From: Flavobacterium weaverense
GTDB lineage: Bacteria; Bacteroidota; Bacteroidia; Flavobacteriales; Flavobacteriaceae
NCBI RefSeq assembly: GCF_003688495.1
Contig: NZ_REFH01000011.1
Coordinates: 62,001-126,000 of the forward strand
Direction of reading: 5' to 3'
DNA: 64,000 nt
The translations under genes and the position numbers were made by a program. Positions within the stretch are counted from its first letter, which is position 1. Every line of letters starts with the position of its first letter. Below, in pieces: positions 9,529 through 21,901 of this stretch. The notes beneath the pieces were generated by a model that saw only the letters and a program-made list of their open reading frames with translations, was not told the origin of the DNA and ran no database searches.

Positions 9529-10986
9529 ATGGATACAAAAATTAACAGAAATAAAGAATTATCAATTGGAGAAGCTTTAATTCCTGTTGCCGCACTTATA
9601 GTAATGCTAGGTTTCAATGTTTACGTTTATGGTGACGAAGCGTTAAGTGGTAGTAATCAATTTGTTCTATTATTAGGTGCTGCGGTTGCTGCTATTGTTG
9701 GCTTTTTTAATAAAGTCACCTTTAGTAAAATGATGGAAGAGGTAGCAGAGAATATCAAATCTACTGTTGGCGCCATTTTAATTTTATTAATGGTTGGTGC
9801 ATTAGCAGGCACTTGGTTAGTTAGCGGTATTATTCCTTCTATGATTTATTATGGATTGCAAATATTAAGTCCAGCAATCTTTTTACCAGCTACATTAATA
9901 ATATGTTCTATAATATCAATTGCTACGGGAAGTTCTTGGACCACCAGTGCAACTGTTGGTATTGCTCTAATAGGTGTTGGAGGTGCTTTAGGATTCGATT
10001 TAGGAATGGTTGCTGGGGCAGTTATTTCTGGAGCTTATTTTGGTGATAAATTATCACCAATGTCTGATACTACTAACCTTGCTCCTGCTATGGCTGGAAC
10101 CGATTTGTTTACGCATATTAGGTACATGGCTTTGACCACAATACCTACTTATATCATCACTCTTATTCTTTTTATAGTTCTTGGTTTATCAGTCGATATT
10201 CATGGAGACGTAAATATAGCCAAACTGCTTACAGATATTGAGGCCTCTTTTACAATCTCTCCGTGGCTTTTTGCAGTACCGATAATTGTTATTGGTTTAA
10301 TTATCAAAAAAACAGAACCATTGATTGCATTATTAATAGGTACATTATTAGCCGGCGTTTTTGCAGTAATCTTCCAACCGCATATTATAAATCAAATTGC
10401 AGGTGTCCAAACTATGAGCGTACAATCTGCATATAAAGGTGTTATGGATGCAATTACTGGGGATATTACTATTGCAACTGAAAACAAAACACTAGCATCA
10501 CTTTTCACTTCTGGTGGAATGCAAAAAATGCTTGGGACGATTTGGCTAATTCTTTGTGCAATGGTTTTTGGTGGAATAATGGACGCTATAGGTGCGCTTT
10601 CTAGAATAAGTCAAGCTTTACTTAAACTTGCTCATACGACTTTTGGTTTATTTGCTGCTACGGTAGGAAGCTGTTTAGCGCTAAACATAACTGCTTCTGA
10701 TCAATATTTAGCTATTGTAGTTCCAGGTAAAATGTTTGCAAAAGCATATAAAGATAAAGGACTTGCACCCGAAAACTTAAGTAGAACTTTAGAGGATGCA
10801 GGTACAGTATCATCTGTTTTAATACCATGGAATACTTGTGGAGCTTATCATGCGGGTACTTTAGGAGTTTCTACATTTGAATATCTTCCATACGCATTCT
10901 TTAATATTATTAGTCCATTCATGACGCTACTATTCGCAGCTTTTAATATTAAAATTAGACAGCTAGTTACTGAAGCTAAAATTTAG
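9529..10986 (+). CDS. nhaC: Na+/H+ antiporter, NhaC family
   Basis: An integral membrane protein of 485 residues with about 11-13 hydrophobic segments. The segment GDKLSPMSDTTNLAP at residues 172-186 is the family fingerprint, and related motifs include TGSSWTTSATVGIAL and, in the second half, EDAGTVSSVLIPWNTCGAYH. NhaC proteins exchange external protons for internal sodium, and some members exchange dicarboxylates or amino acids. A 216-bp A/T-rich gap separates it from the recycling genes, and a clear terminator follows, so it is probably monocistronic. Substrate assignment rests on family membership only. Confidence 0.9.
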   Translation: MDTKINRNKELSIGEALIPVAALIVMLGFNVYVYGDEALSGSNQFVLLLGAAVAAIVGFFNKVTFSKMMEEVAENIKSTVGAILILLMVGALAGTWLVSGIIPSMIYYGLQILSPAIFLPATLIICSIISIATGSSWTTSATVGIALIGVGGALGFDLGMVAGAVISGAYFGDKLSPMSDTTNLAPAMAGTDLFTHIRYMALTTIPTYIITLILFIVLGLSVDIHGDVNIAKLLTDIEASFTISPWLFAVPIIVIGLIIKKTEPLIALLIGTLLAGVFAVIFQPHIINQIAGVQTMSVQSAYKGVMDAITGDITIATENKTLASLFTSGGMQKMLGTIWLILCAMVFGGIMDAIGALSRISQALLKLAHTTFGLFAATVGSCLALNITASDQYLAIVVPGKMFAKAYKDKGLAPENLSRTLEDAGTVSSVLIPWNTCGAYHAGTLGVSTFEYLPYAFFNIISPFMTLLFAAFNIKIRQLVTEAKI

Positions 10987-11013
10987 GTCGAATAAAATTT
11001 ATTTCTTTTGATG

Positions 11014-11050
11014 AGTACCATTTCTTTTAAAAGACTTGGTACTTTTTTTT
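11014..11050 (+). terminator. intrinsic terminator after nhaC
   Basis: AGTACCA (11014-11020) pairs with TGGTACT (11037-11043) and is followed by a T run. It separates nhaC from katG. Confidence 0.75.
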
Positions 11051-11089
11051 CGTTATAGCAAAAAACTATAAGTTCATAAAATCTTATAA

Positions 11090-13348
<2,259 letters not shown>

Positions 13349-13377
13349 AAGTGAAACTATTATTAATTCAATTTTAT

Positions 13378-13408
13378 AAAATCCACCAATAATAGGTGGA
13401 TTTTTTTA
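13378..13408 (+). terminator. intrinsic terminator after katG
   Basis: ATCCACC (13381-13387) pairs with GGTGGAT (13395-13401), and flanking A and T runs extend the stem. It ends in a poly-T tract. Confidence 0.85.
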
Positions 13409-13543
13409 TGCTTCAACTTCTTACAAATTAGCAACATAAGGTCAATGTAGTGTTACAGCATTGACAATTATTTGTCATAACTTTTACTTATAATTTGATA
13501 GGAAAATACCATAAAATTAATCGATTAGATTATCATTTTTTAG

Positions 13544-13551
13544 TACTTTTG
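13544..13551 (+). promoter_or_regulatory. -7 box of the peroxiredoxin operon
   Basis: TACTTTTG fits TAnnTTTG, 37 bp before the peroxiredoxin start codon. Confidence 0.5.
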
Positions 13552-13588
13552 CAATAAGAAAAACAATAATAATTTTAAATAAAATAAT

Positions 13589-14227
13589 ATGTCTTTAGTA
13601 GGAAAAAAATTCCCAAGTATTGCAGTTGATGCCATTTCAGAAATGGGAGATAATATGAAAATCAATATCTTCGAAGAAGCTACAAAAAACAACAAAAAAG
13701 TACTTTTGTTTTGGTACCCAAAAGATTTTACTTTTGTTTGCCCAACTGAATTACACGCTTTTCAAGCTGCATTACCTGAATTTGAAAAAAGAAATACAAT
13801 AGTAATTGGAGCATCTTGCGATACTAACGAAGTTCACTTTGCTTGGTTAAATACAGCAAAAAATAATGGTGGAATTGAAGGTGTAACGTACCCAATTCTT
13901 GCTGACACTAATAGAAACTTATCTAACATTTTAGGAATTCTTGATATTGATTCAACAGAGTATTCTGAAGAAACTGATTCAGTAATTATCGAAGGTTCTA
14001 ATGTAACTTTTAGAGCTACTTATCTAATTGATGAGACTGGAAAAATATTCCACGAAAGCGTAAACGATATGCCATTGGGCCGTAACGTAAACGAGTACTT
14101 ACGTATGGTTGATGCTTATACACACATCCAAGAAAAAGGAGAGGTTTGCCCTGCTAACTGGGAAGCAGGAAAGGAAGCAATGAGTGCTGATAGAAAAAGT
14201 ACAGCTGAATACTTAAGCTTAAACTAA
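13589..14227 (+). CDS. 2-Cys peroxiredoxin, AhpC/Prx1 type
   Basis: A thiol peroxidase of 212 residues that reduces H2O2 and organic peroxides in the cytoplasm. The peroxidatic cysteine is C51 in DFTFVCPTEL, the Prx1/AhpC signature. The resolving cysteine is C187 in GEVCPANW, and a C-terminal tail follows as in sensitive 2-Cys enzymes. It is followed by a thioredoxin gene 82 bp downstream, the likely electron donor, since no AhpF is visible here. It has its own -7 box. Confidence 0.95.
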   Translation: MSLVGKKFPSIAVDAISEMGDNMKINIFEEATKNNKKVLLFWYPKDFTFVCPTELHAFQAALPEFEKRNTIVIGASCDTNEVHFAWLNTAKNNGGIEGVTYPILADTNRNLSNILGILDIDSTEYSEETDSVIIEGSNVTFRATYLIDETGKIFHESVNDMPLGRNVNEYLRMVDAYTHIQEKGEVCPANWEAGKEAMSADRKSTAEYLSLN

Positions 14228-14309
14228 TAATAAATATTTCAATGGCAGTTATCAATTTTGATATTGCCATTGCTATTTTGAAATCTAAATTAAATTTAAA
14301 AAGAAATAT

Positions 14310-14618
14310 ATGTTAATCGAATTAACCGAAGATACTTTACAAGATTTAATCTCAAAAAATGAGAAGGTAGTTGTTCAATTTTCAGCATCATGGTGCGGAA
14401 ACTGTAGAATTATGAAACCGAAGTTTAAAAAATTAGCGACTGAAAATGAAGCTATTACTTTTGCACTTGTTGACGCTGAAAACTTTCCTGAATCTAGAAA
14501 ATTAGCTAACGTAAGCAATCTGCCTACTTTTGCCACTTTTGTAAATGGAAAACTAGTAAATGAAACGCAAACAAATAAACAAGAAGTACTGATTGATTTA
14601 GTGAAAGAGATTATTTAA
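14310..14618 (+). CDS. thioredoxin-family protein
   Basis: A small thioredoxin-fold protein of 102 residues with the active site SASWCGNCR (C29, C32). The CGNC dipeptide differs from the classical CGPC, which changes redox potential and is common in Bacteroidota thioredoxin-like proteins. The cis-Pro motif NLPTFATF follows near residue 70. There is no signal peptide, so it is cytoplasmic. The setting directly after the 2-Cys peroxiredoxin and before a small conserved gene suggests it recycles the peroxiredoxin. Confidence 0.93.
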   Translation: MLIELTEDTLQDLISKNEKVVVQFSASWCGNCRIMKPKFKKLATENEAITFALVDAENFPESRKLANVSNLPTFATFVNGKLVNETQTNKQEVLIDLVKEII

Positions 14619-14662
14619 GTGGTCTGAACTTTTTGAATTTAAAATAGTAAAAAAATACACCT

Positions 14663-14920
14663 ATGAAATTACCCGTAATAAAGCATTTAACGCAATTTAT
14701 AGAGGAGAACGACGAAGATTACATTATTGAAACAATCGAAGTTCTTGAAGCAATGACTGAAATTTCTTCTTTGAAAGACGAAGAGCTAGATGTCATAGGT
14801 GAATTAATTTCTAACATGTACGGTGCGCTAGAAGTGAATAAACTAGTAAAATCTGGAACAGACAAAAAAGAAGCATTAAATACTTTTATGAAACGTGTTT
14901 TAGGTTCAATCGACAAATAA
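14663..14920 (+). CDS. small conserved protein, DUF6952-like
   Basis: An acidic 85-residue protein, probably all helical, with no transmembrane segment or cysteine. In Flavobacteriia a protein of this kind commonly follows the peroxiredoxin-thioredoxin pair, and I assign it to the DUF6952 group from memory of that context. It starts 44 bp after the thioredoxin gene and is followed directly by a strong terminator, so it ends the operon. No function is known. A role with the peroxide-reducing genes is suggested only by position. Confidence 0.75.
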   Translation: MKLPVIKHLTQFIEENDEDYIIETIEVLEAMTEISSLKDEELDVIGELISNMYGALEVNKLVKSGTDKKEALNTFMKRVLGSIDK

Positions 14921-14944
14921 ATTTCTAAAAATAGATTACAAATG

Positions 14945-14978
14945 AAAAACGCACTCGTTACCGAGTGCGTTTTTTTTA
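14945..14978 (+). terminator. strong intrinsic terminator of the peroxiredoxin operon
   Basis: ACGCACTCG (14949-14957), loop TTAC, CGAGTGCGT (14962-14970), with flanking A and T runs. Confidence 0.92.
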
Positions 14979-15078
14979 TTTAAAAAATGCAGTTTTCTCA
15001 CCTTAAAATGTTTAACCTCTATGGTAAAAAGACAAACTTTATAAGATCAATTACGCACAAAATCTTAAATAATTTTCA

Positions 15079-15086
15079 TACTTTTG
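15079..15086 (+). promoter_or_regulatory. -7 box of tpx
   Basis: TACTTTTG matches TAnnTTTG and lies 23 bp before the ATG at 15110. This supports that ATG rather than the in-frame ATG upstream at 14987. Confidence 0.55.
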
Positions 15087-15109
15087 AGCCTCACAAAAAA
15101 ACAAACATC

Positions 15110-15607
15110 ATGGCTTCAATAACATTAGGAGGAAATCCAATTCACACTTCAGGACAATTACCAGCTATAGGTACAAAAATGACTGATTTTAAATTAATTA
15201 ACACTGATCTTTCCGTTATATCACTTAGTGATTATGCTGGTAAAAATTTAGTTTTAAATATATTTCCTAGTGTTGATACTGGAACATGTGCTGCATCAGT
15301 TAGAAAATTTAATGAAAATGCTGCTACTTTAGAAAACACAAAAGTACTTTGTATTTCAAGAGATTTACCATTCGCTCAAAAACGTTTTTGTGGTGCTGAA
15401 GGACTTGAAAACGTGATCAATTTATCTGATTTTCAAAACGGTGATTTCGGTAAAAATAATGGTTTAGAAATGACAGATGGACCATTAGCAGGTTTGCATT
15501 CTCGTGCTATCATTGTTATTGACCCTACGGGAACAATTGTTTATACAGAACAAGTTCCTGAAATTGCTGACGAACCTAATTACGACGCTGCATTAGCAGT
15601 ACTATAA
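15110..15607 (+). CDS. tpx: thiol peroxidase Tpx
   Basis: An atypical 2-Cys peroxiredoxin of 165 residues. The peroxidatic cysteine C60 lies in [14 protein letters not shown], and the resolving cysteine C94 in KRFCGAEG, the same spacing as in well-studied Tpx proteins. The start at 15110 begins MASITLGG, the usual N-terminus. The longer frame from 14987 would cover the promoter. Tpx removes lipid hydroperoxides and H2O2 using thioredoxin. It is followed 7 bp later by dgkA, so these genes probably share a transcript with ftsK and beyond. Confidence 0.96.
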   Translation: MASITLGGNPIHTSGQLPAIGTKMTDFKLINTDLSVISLSDYAGKNLVLNIFPSVDTGTCAASVRKFNENAATLENTKVLCISRDLPFAQKRFCGAEGLENVINLSDFQNGDFGKNNGLEMTDGPLAGLHSRAIIVIDPTGTIVYTEQVPEIADEPNYDAALAVL

Positions 15608-15614
15608 TCTATCT

Positions 15615-15992
15615 ATGATGGAATTTCAAAAAGACAATACATTCATAACTGGCCGAATGAAAAGCATGACATATGCATTTCAAGGAGCTAAAAAACTGAT
15701 TACAACTGAACATAGTATTATGGTTCAGTTCTCGTTAGGATTAATAATGACAATTGCTGGCTTTTATTTTGGAATTTCCAAAATAGAGTGGCTTTGTCAA
15801 ACTTTTGCTATCGGTTTAGTTTTAAGTGTTGAGGGATTAAATACTGCTGTTGAAAAAATAGCAGACTTTATCCATCCTGGTTATCATGAAAGAATTGGAT
15901 TTATAAAGGATATTGCAGCTGGAGCGGTATTTTTTGCAGCAATGACTGCAATCGCAATTGGTTTAATTATATATGTACCTTTATTTTTATAG
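15615..15992 (+). CDS. dgkA: diacylglycerol/undecaprenol kinase family protein DgkA
   Basis: A small membrane protein of 125 residues with three hydrophobic segments, as in the DgkA family. The key signature is EGLNTAVEKIADF near residue 75, containing the catalytic Glu and Asn. Gram-negative members phosphorylate diacylglycerol, while other members phosphorylate undecaprenol. Which lipid is used here cannot be told. It starts 7 bp after tpx and ends 17 bp before ftsK, so it is likely part of an envelope operon. The start codon ATG at 15615 is followed by a second ATG. Confidence 0.92.
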   Translation: MMEFQKDNTFITGRMKSMTYAFQGAKKLITTEHSIMVQFSLGLIMTIAGFYFGISKIEWLCQTFAIGLVLSVEGLNTAVEKIADFIHPGYHERIGFIKDIAAGAVFFAAMTAIAIGLIIYVPLFL

Positions 15993-16009
15993 GTATTTTA
16001 CAAGCAAGA

Positions 16010-18457
16010 ATGGCAAAAACAACAAAAACAGCTCCCCAAAATAAAAAAACCGACACAAAGAAAGAGACTAAAATTCCGGTACAGTTAACGAAACAGCATA
16101 AGGTTGTCTTTGGTTCGCTACTGGTATTATTCTCGATTGCATTATTATTTGCCTTTATTTCTTTTTTCATTTACGGCCAGCAAGATCAAAGCGCTGTACA
16201 GCAATTAGGAGATCGTTCTGAAGTCGTTGAAAACTGGTTAGGAAAATTTGGTGCGTATTTAGCAGACTTACTTATTTATAGAGGTTTTGGACTTGCCGCA
16301 TTTATCTTTGTAAGGCTATTTTTTCTTACTGGTATTTACATGGTTTTAGGAATTACTGTAAGAAAGTTAAAAAACATCTGGTTTTGGGACTTGTTTGTCA
16401 TTATTATTTTGTCTGTTTTATTTGGATTTTTTGCAACATCTGCACCTGAATTAGGTGGAATAATAGGTTTTGAATTAAATTTATTCCTGCAGGATTATCT
16501 TGGAAAAACTGGAACATTATTAGTTTTATTATTTGGACTGATAATTTACATTATTTTCAAAATGAAATTATCTCCTGAGAGTATTCAATCTTTTTTTAGC
16601 GATACTAAGAAAGATTTAAAAGCCATGTCTATTCCAAATCCTTTAAATACTAATAAAGAAGCTTATAATCTAGAAGAGTTTGCAGTTCCTGATGAAGAAG
16701 TTGATACCATTCACTTGAAAAAGAAAGGTTCGCAATTTGAAATCAATAAGGAAGCATTAAAACCTACAATAGGCCATCCATCAGATATCAATAGAGATCC
16801 GGTTGTAAAACCAATTGCAATGGAAATAACTCCTCCTCCATTCAATGAAGTGATCCCTTCTGCAGATGAATCATTTGTAATTGAAACAGCTCCTGAAGAA
16901 GATATTATTGAAGAAAATCTAGCATCAAGATTAGTAGCTGATTTTGGCTTATTTGATCCTACTTTAGATTTATCCAATTATAAATTTCCAACAATCGACT
17001 TGTTAAAAGAATATTCTACTGGCGGAATTACAATCAACCAAGAAGAGTTAGAAGAGAACAAAAATAGAATTGTAGATACGCTTCGTAATTATAAAATTGA
17101 AATTGCTCAAATCAAAGCAACTGTTGGACCATCAGTTACTTTATACGAAATTGTACCAGAAGCCGGAATCCGAATTTCGAAAATTAAAAGCCTAGAAGAT
17201 GATATTGCATTGTCGCTATCTGCTTTAGGAATTCGTATCATCGCTCCTATTCCTGGTAAAGGAACTATTGGAATCGAGGTTCCTAATAAGAATCCAACGA
17301 TGGTTTCTATGAAAAGTGTTATTGGCTCAGCCAAATTTCAAGAAGCGGAAATGGAACTACCAATAGCGCTTGGAAAAACAATTTCAAATGAAACATTTGT
17401 TGTGGATTTAGCTAAAATGCCCCACTTATTAATGGCTGGAGCAACTGGACAAGGAAAATCTGTCGGTTTAAATGCTGTTTTAACATCTCTGCTATACAAA
17501 AAACATCCTGCTGAAGTAAAATTTGTTTTAGTAGATCCTAAAAAAGTAGAATTAACACTTTTTAATAAAATTGAAAGACATTACTTAGCGAAACTGCCAG
17601 ACATGGACGATGCTATCATTACAGATAACGCCAAAGTAGTGAATACATTAAACTCTCTTTGTGTTGAAATGGACAACCGTTATTCTTTACTAAAAGATGC
17701 AATGGTTCGAAATATAAAAGAGTATAATGATAAATTTAAGGCTAGAAAACTAAATCCTGAAAATGGACACCGTTTTCTTCCATACATCGTACTGGTTGTT
17801 GATGAGTTCGCCGATTTGATTATGACCGCAGGTAAAGAAGTTGAAGTTCCTATTGCAAGGTTAGCACAATTAGCCAGAGCAATCGGAATTCACTTGATTA
17901 TTGCGACGCAAAGACCATCTGTGAATGTAATCACTGGTTTGATAAAAGCCAACTTCCCAGCTAGAATAGCTTTTCGAGTTACCTCTAAAATAGATTCTCG
18001 AACAATTCTTGATACTCAAGGTGCAGATCAGTTAATAGGTCGTGGTGACATGCTTTACACAAATGGAAATGATGTGGTACGCGTACAATGTGCCTTCATT
18101 GATACGCCGGAAGTTGAAAAGATAACAGAATTTATTGGTTCACAAAAAGCATATGCAACCGCATACTTACTTCCAGAATTTGTAGGTGAGGAAAGTGGCA
18201 TTAATCTTGATATGGATATTGCGGACAGAGACACTTTATTTAGAGAAGCGGCGGAAATTATTGTAAATGCACAGCAAGGTTCTGCTTCATTACTACAAAG
18301 AAAACTGAAATTAGGTTACAACAGAGCAGGTAGATTAATCGACCAACTCGAAGCTGCTGGAATTGTTGGCCCTTTTGAAGGAAGTAAAGCACGTAGTGTA
18401 AACATTCTAGATATGAGTTCTCTTGATCAATTTTTCAACAATGAACAAAATAAATAA
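16010..18457 (+). CDS. ftsK: DNA translocase FtsK/SpoIIIE
   Basis: An 815-residue septal DNA motor that moves chromosome ends into daughter cells. A short charged N-terminus precedes four hydrophobic segments (about residues 35-190), an acidic linker follows, and then the RecA-like motor. Walker A is GATGQGKS at residues 477-484, Walker B is YIVLVVDEFADL near residue 597, and the C-terminal gamma winged helix (RKLKLGYNRAGRLIDQLEAAGIVGP) would read KOPS. The linker is short compared with E. coli FtsK. It overlaps nothing, but lolA begins 4 bp after the stop. Confidence 0.97.
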   Translation: MAKTTKTAPQNKKTDTKKETKIPVQLTKQHKVVFGSLLVLFSIALLFAFISFFIYGQQDQSAVQQLGDRSEVVENWLGKFGAYLADLLIYRGFGLAAFIFVRLFFLTGIYMVLGITVRKLKNIWFWDLFVIIILSVLFGFFATSAPELGGIIGFELNLFLQDYLGKTGTLLVLLFGLIIYIIFKMKLSPESIQSFFSDTKKDLKAMSIPNPLNTNKEAYNLEEFAVPDEEVDTIHLKKKGSQFEINKEALKPTIGHPSDINRDPVVKPIAMEITPPPFNEVIPSADESFVIETAPEEDIIEENLASRLVADFGLFDPTLDLSNYKFPTIDLLKEYSTGGITINQEELEENKNRIVDTLRNYKIEIAQIKATVGPSVTLYEIVPEAGIRISKIKSLEDDIALSLSALGIRIIAPIPGKGTIGIEVPNKNPTMVSMKSVIGSAKFQEAEMELPIALGKTISNETFVVDLAKMPHLLMAGATGQGKSVGLNAVLTSLLYKKHPAEVKFVLVDPKKVELTLFNKIERHYLAKLPDMDDAIITDNAKVVNTLNSLCVEMDNRYSLLKDAMVRNIKEYNDKFKARKLNPENGHRFLPYIVLVVDEFADLIMTAGKEVEVPIARLAQLARAIGIHLIIATQRPSVNVITGLIKANFPARIAFRVTSKIDSRTILDTQGADQLIGRGDMLYTNGNDVVRVQCAFIDTPEVEKITEFIGSQKAYATAYLLPEFVGEESGINLDMDIADRDTLFREAAEIIVNAQQGSASLLQRKLKLGYNRAGRLIDQLEAAGIVGPFEGSKARSVNILDMSSLDQFFNNEQNK

Positions 18458-18461
18458 TACA

Positions 18462-19151
18462 ATGAAAGCAATGATTCAAGATTCTAAAAAAAATCAAGTA
18501 AAAAGCGTGGGTAAAAAATTTCTTTTTATAGCGGCTTTATTTCTTTTTGGTTTTTCGATACAAGCACAAGATAAAAAAGCAAAAGATCTTCTTGACCAAG
18601 TCACGTCTAAGGTAAAGAGTTACGATAATATTACAATCGATTTTAAATACTCTCTAAATAATTCTAAGGAAAATATCAATCAGGATAGTAAAGGAAATGT
18701 AACCATGAAAGGAAATCAATATGTTTTGAATTTCATGGGCGTAACTAAAATTTTTGATGGTAAAAAGACATATACTATTGTTCCAGAAGACGAAGAAGTG
18801 ACTGTTTCAACCTTTAACGAAAAGGACGATAGCGCAATTACACCATCTAAAATGTTGACTTTTTTCAATAGCGGTTACAGATATAATATGGATATAATTC
18901 AAAATGTGAAAGGGAGAAAGATTCAGTATATCAAATTAGTTTCCACAAATCCAAAAGATCAAAGAAAAGAAGTTTTACTAGGTATTGATGTACAAACAAA
19001 ACATATTTACAATTTGATTGAAGTAGGAAAAAAAGGTACAAAAACTACATTAACGGTTAATTCTTTCAAAACCAACCAACCTTTGTCAAAAAATCAATTT
19101 ACATTTGCGGGAAGTAAATATCCAAATTACTACATAAACAAATTAGATTAA
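18462..19151 (+). CDS. lolA: LolA-like outer-membrane lipoprotein carrier
   Basis: A periplasmic protein of about 229 residues whose signal peptide contains FLFIAALFLFGFSIQAQ. The mature part matches the LolA/LolB beta-barrel pattern, with paired strands such as NITIDFKYSLNN, GNVTMKGNQYVLNFMG and FDGKKTYTIVPEDEEVTV. I chose the ATG at 18462, just after the ftsK stop. In-frame ATGs at 18423 and 18441 overlap ftsK. LolA shuttles lipoproteins across the periplasm. Its place between ftsK and an LptF/G-like gene is common in Bacteroidota. Confidence 0.88.
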   Translation: MKAMIQDSKKNQVKSVGKKFLFIAALFLFGFSIQAQDKKAKDLLDQVTSKVKSYDNITIDFKYSLNNSKENINQDSKGNVTMKGNQYVLNFMGVTKIFDGKKTYTIVPEDEEVTVSTFNEKDDSAITPSKMLTFFNSGYRYNMDIIQNVKGRKIQYIKLVSTNPKDQRKEVLLGIDVQTKHIYNLIEVGKKGTKTTLTVNSFKTNQPLSKNQFTFAGSKYPNYYINKLD

Positions 19152-19159
19152 TGCACTAG

Positions 19160-20593
19160 GTGAAAATTCTTGACAAATACTTATTAAAAACCTTCTTGAC
19201 TACATTTACAACAGTATTTGTAATCCTATTTTTTATATTTATACTTCAAACAGTTTGGTTATTTATAGCTGAATTAGCTGGGAAAGATTTAGATCTAGTA
19301 ATGATCATAAAATTCCTGGCTTTTTCAATGCCTAGAATTGTGCCCTTAGTACTTCCACTCTCCATTCTATTAGCTTCGATTATGACTTTTGGTAATCTAG
19401 CAGAAAACTATGAGTTTGCTGCGATGAAATCTTCTGGTATTTCGCTACAACGAGCTATGAGAAGCTTGACTGTATTTATCGTTCTTTTAAGTATCGTGGC
19501 CTTTTTCTTTGCAAATAATGTCATCCCATTTGCTGAGTATAAGTTTATTAATTTTCGAAAAAATATTGCGCAACTCAAGCCGGCTTTAGCAATAGCCGAA
19601 GGTCAGTTTAATGATGTTGGATTTTACAATATTAAAGTCAATAAGAAAAGTGGACCAGAAGGAAATACCCTTACTGGAATTACAATCCATAAAAAATCTC
19701 AAACAGGTGACGGAAGTAAAACCGTTATCAAAGCTAAAAACGGAGAATTACTCAGTAGCGAAAAATCAAGCATTTTACAATTAGTTCTTAATGATGGTTA
19801 TTATTACGAAGATATTGTTCCTAAAAAATATGAGGATCGCAATAAAATGCCGTTTGCAAAAAGCTCTTTTAAAAAGCAGATTATTAATATTGACTTATCA
19901 GAACTTAACAAAGTTGATGTCGATCAAGAAGCTGTAGCCAATACAAATACAATGCTTAATGTTAATGAATTGAACTATACTTTAGATTCATTAAATAAAA
20001 ACATCAAAACTGATATAATTGCCTTCTCTGAAAATAGCAACAGTAAAATTGTGTTTCCACTGAATAATAAATTAACAGCCACGAAGAAAAACAAACCAAT
20101 TTCAAATGATATATTATCAGTCTTTAGTAAAGCGGAACAAGTAGATATTTTAAAAATGGCAAGCAGTAACATTGCAAATTCTATTTATTCCATTGACGCT
20201 TCAAATAGTGAGTTTTTCAATAAACGTAAAAATATCAACAATCACTTACTTGCACTTTACGATAAATTTGTAATTGTTTTTGCGTGCTTTCTAATGTTTT
20301 TTATTGGTGCCCCATTAGGAGCCATTATTAGAAAAGGTGGTTTAGGACTACCTATCGTTTTTGCAATTTTGATATTCATTACTTTTCACTTTATAAATAC
20401 TTTTGGAAAACGATTAGCGCAAGAAAACGGAATGACTCCTTTTATGGGAGCTTGGTTATCGTCATTCATCTTGACACCTCTCGCAGTTCTATTGACGTAC
20501 AGAGCCACAAATGATATCGGATTAATTAATATCGATGTCATCCTTGCTCCTTTCCAAAAATTAATTAAAAAAATATTTCCAACACAAAACTAA
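19160..20593 (+). CDS. LptF/LptG family permease (YjgP/YjgQ)
   Basis: A 477-residue inner-membrane protein of the LPS export ABC transporter family. Three transmembrane segments lie in the first 125 residues and three in the last 130, separated by a periplasmic beta-jellyroll region, the LptF/G layout. The N-terminus [16 protein letters not shown] is typical. The start is a GTG at 19160. Proteins of this family work as LptF/LptG pairs with LptB2. Only one is encoded here, as is usual in Bacteroidota, where the partner sits elsewhere. It ends 8 bp before ribB. Confidence 0.92.
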   Translation: MKILDKYLLKTFLTTFTTVFVILFFIFILQTVWLFIAELAGKDLDLVMIIKFLAFSMPRIVPLVLPLSILLASIMTFGNLAENYEFAAMKSSGISLQRAMRSLTVFIVLLSIVAFFFANNVIPFAEYKFINFRKNIAQLKPALAIAEGQFNDVGFYNIKVNKKSGPEGNTLTGITIHKKSQTGDGSKTVIKAKNGELLSSEKSSILQLVLNDGYYYEDIVPKKYEDRNKMPFAKSSFKKQIINIDLSELNKVDVDQEAVANTNTMLNVNELNYTLDSLNKNIKTDIIAFSENSNSKIVFPLNNKLTATKKNKPISNDILSVFSKAEQVDILKMASSNIANSIYSIDASNSEFFNKRKNINNHLLALYDKFVIVFACFLMFFIGAPLGAIIRKGGLGLPIVFAILIFITFHFINTFGKRLAQENGMTPFMGAWLSSFILTPLAVLLTYRATNDIGLINIDVILAPFQKLIKKIFPTQN

Positions 20594-20601
20594 TACCTAT
20601 A

Positions 20602-21735
20602 ATGGACTTAAATAAAATACAGCTTAACACAATTGAAGAAGCGATTGAAGATATCCGCCAAGGAAAAATAATAATTGTTGTTGATGATGAAGATCGTGAG
20701 AACGAAGGCGATTTTTTGGCTGCAGCCGAAAAGGTGACTCCAGAAATGATTAATTTTATGGCAACTCATGGACGTGGATTAATATGTGCTCCTTTAACAG
20801 AAAGTCGCTGTAAAGAGCTTGGATTACATGTAATGGTTACAAATAATACTGATCCAATGGAAACTGCATTCACAGTATCTATCGATTTGAGAGGAAATGG
20901 TGTTACTACAGGAATTTCAGCTGCTGATAGAGCTAAAACAGTTCTTGCGTTAGTAAATTCTGAAACTAAACCTCACGATTTAGCGAGACCTGGACATATT
21001 TTCCCATTAATAGCAAAACAAGGTGGTGTTTTAAGACGAACTGGTCATACAGAGGCAGCTATTGACTTCGCTCGTTTAGCGGGGTTTAAATCAGCAGGAG
21101 TGATTGTTGAAATTATGAATGAAGATGGTACTATGGCTCGGTTACCACAATTAGTTGATGTAGCTAAAAAGTTCAACTTAAAACTAGTTTCTATAGAAGA
21201 TCTTGTTGCTTATAGAATGCAACATGACAGTTTGATCGTTAAAAAAGAGGATTTCGAAATACAAACTCGCTTTGGAGATTTTAGATTGAGAGCATACCAG
21301 CAAACCACAAATAAGCAGATTCATATTGCTTTGACAAAAGGTACTTGGAACTCTGGAGAATCAATTCTAACAAGAATAAACTCTTCGCAAGTAAATAACG
21401 ATATTTTGGGAACTTTGACTAACAATGGCGACCAACAGCTAGATGATATGTTCAAAATAATAAATGAGCACGGAAAAGGCGCAGTTATCTTTATTAATCA
21501 AGATATGCAGGCGGTTAATTTGTTAAATAGAATTACTGAATTAAAAGAATTACAGAGCACTGGACACATGAAAGCACCAAAAATTAAAATCGATAATAAA
21601 GATTTTGGTATTGGAGCGCAAATTCTACACGATATTGATATTTCTAAAATCAGATTAGTTTCAAATACGGAACAAGAAAAGCGTGTTGGAATGATTGGGT
21701 ACGGTCTTGAAATCACAGAATACGTCGCTTATTAG
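20602..21735 (+). CDS. ribB: 3,4-dihydroxy-2-butanone 4-phosphate synthase with degenerate GTP cyclohydrolase II domain
   Basis: Residues 1-205 form RibB, which converts ribulose 5-phosphate to the four-carbon riboflavin precursor. The signatures are [10 protein letters not shown] near residue 28, RPGHIFPL, and [16 protein letters not shown]. The C-terminal 170 residues are homologous to GTP cyclohydrolase II but lack the three zinc-binding cysteines: the family's SECLTGD and RCDCG segments read SSQVNND and LTNNG here. The RQEGRGIGL catalytic segment is NQDMQAVNL. The second domain is therefore very unlikely to hydrolyse GTP, although the fold is kept. This degenerate RibA-like tail is seen in other Flavobacteriia. 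Confidence 0.92.
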   Translation: MDLNKIQLNTIEEAIEDIRQGKIIIVVDDEDRENEGDFLAAAEKVTPEMINFMATHGRGLICAPLTESRCKELGLHVMVTNNTDPMETAFTVSIDLRGNGVTTGISAADRAKTVLALVNSETKPHDLARPGHIFPLIAKQGGVLRRTGHTEAAIDFARLAGFKSAGVIVEIMNEDGTMARLPQLVDVAKKFNLKLVSIEDLVAYRMQHDSLIVKKEDFEIQTRFGDFRLRAYQQTTNKQIHIALTKGTWNSGESILTRINSSQVNNDILGTLTNNGDQQLDDMFKIINEHGKGAVIFINQDMQAVNLLNRITELKELQSTGHMKAPKIKIDNKDFGIGAQILHDIDISKIRLVSNTEQEKRVGMIGYGLEITEYVAY

Positions 21736-21840
21736 AATATTTTAGTTTTATTCTAAAGATATTTATAAAGCTAAAATGAAGGAAATGAAACAATTAAAAA
21801 ATAGTTCTGAAAACAGTTGAAATTTTTATTCAAATTGTTT

Positions 21841-21869
21841 TTGTAAATCGAAAAAGGTGCTTATATTTG
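21841..21869 (+). promoter_or_regulatory. promoter of tRNA-Ser
   Basis: TTG at 21841-21843, an 18-bp spacer and TATATTTG at 21862-21869 give a full Bacteroidota -33/-7 promoter, 32 bp before the tRNA. Confidence 0.75.
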
Positions 21870-21901
21870 CACTCGCAATCAGATAATGAAAGCGATAGAC
21901 T

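Noticed and set aside
14987-15109. N-terminal extension of Tpx from the ATG at 14987
   Set aside because: It covers the -7 box and has no family counterpart. The ATG at 15110 gives the normal Tpx length.
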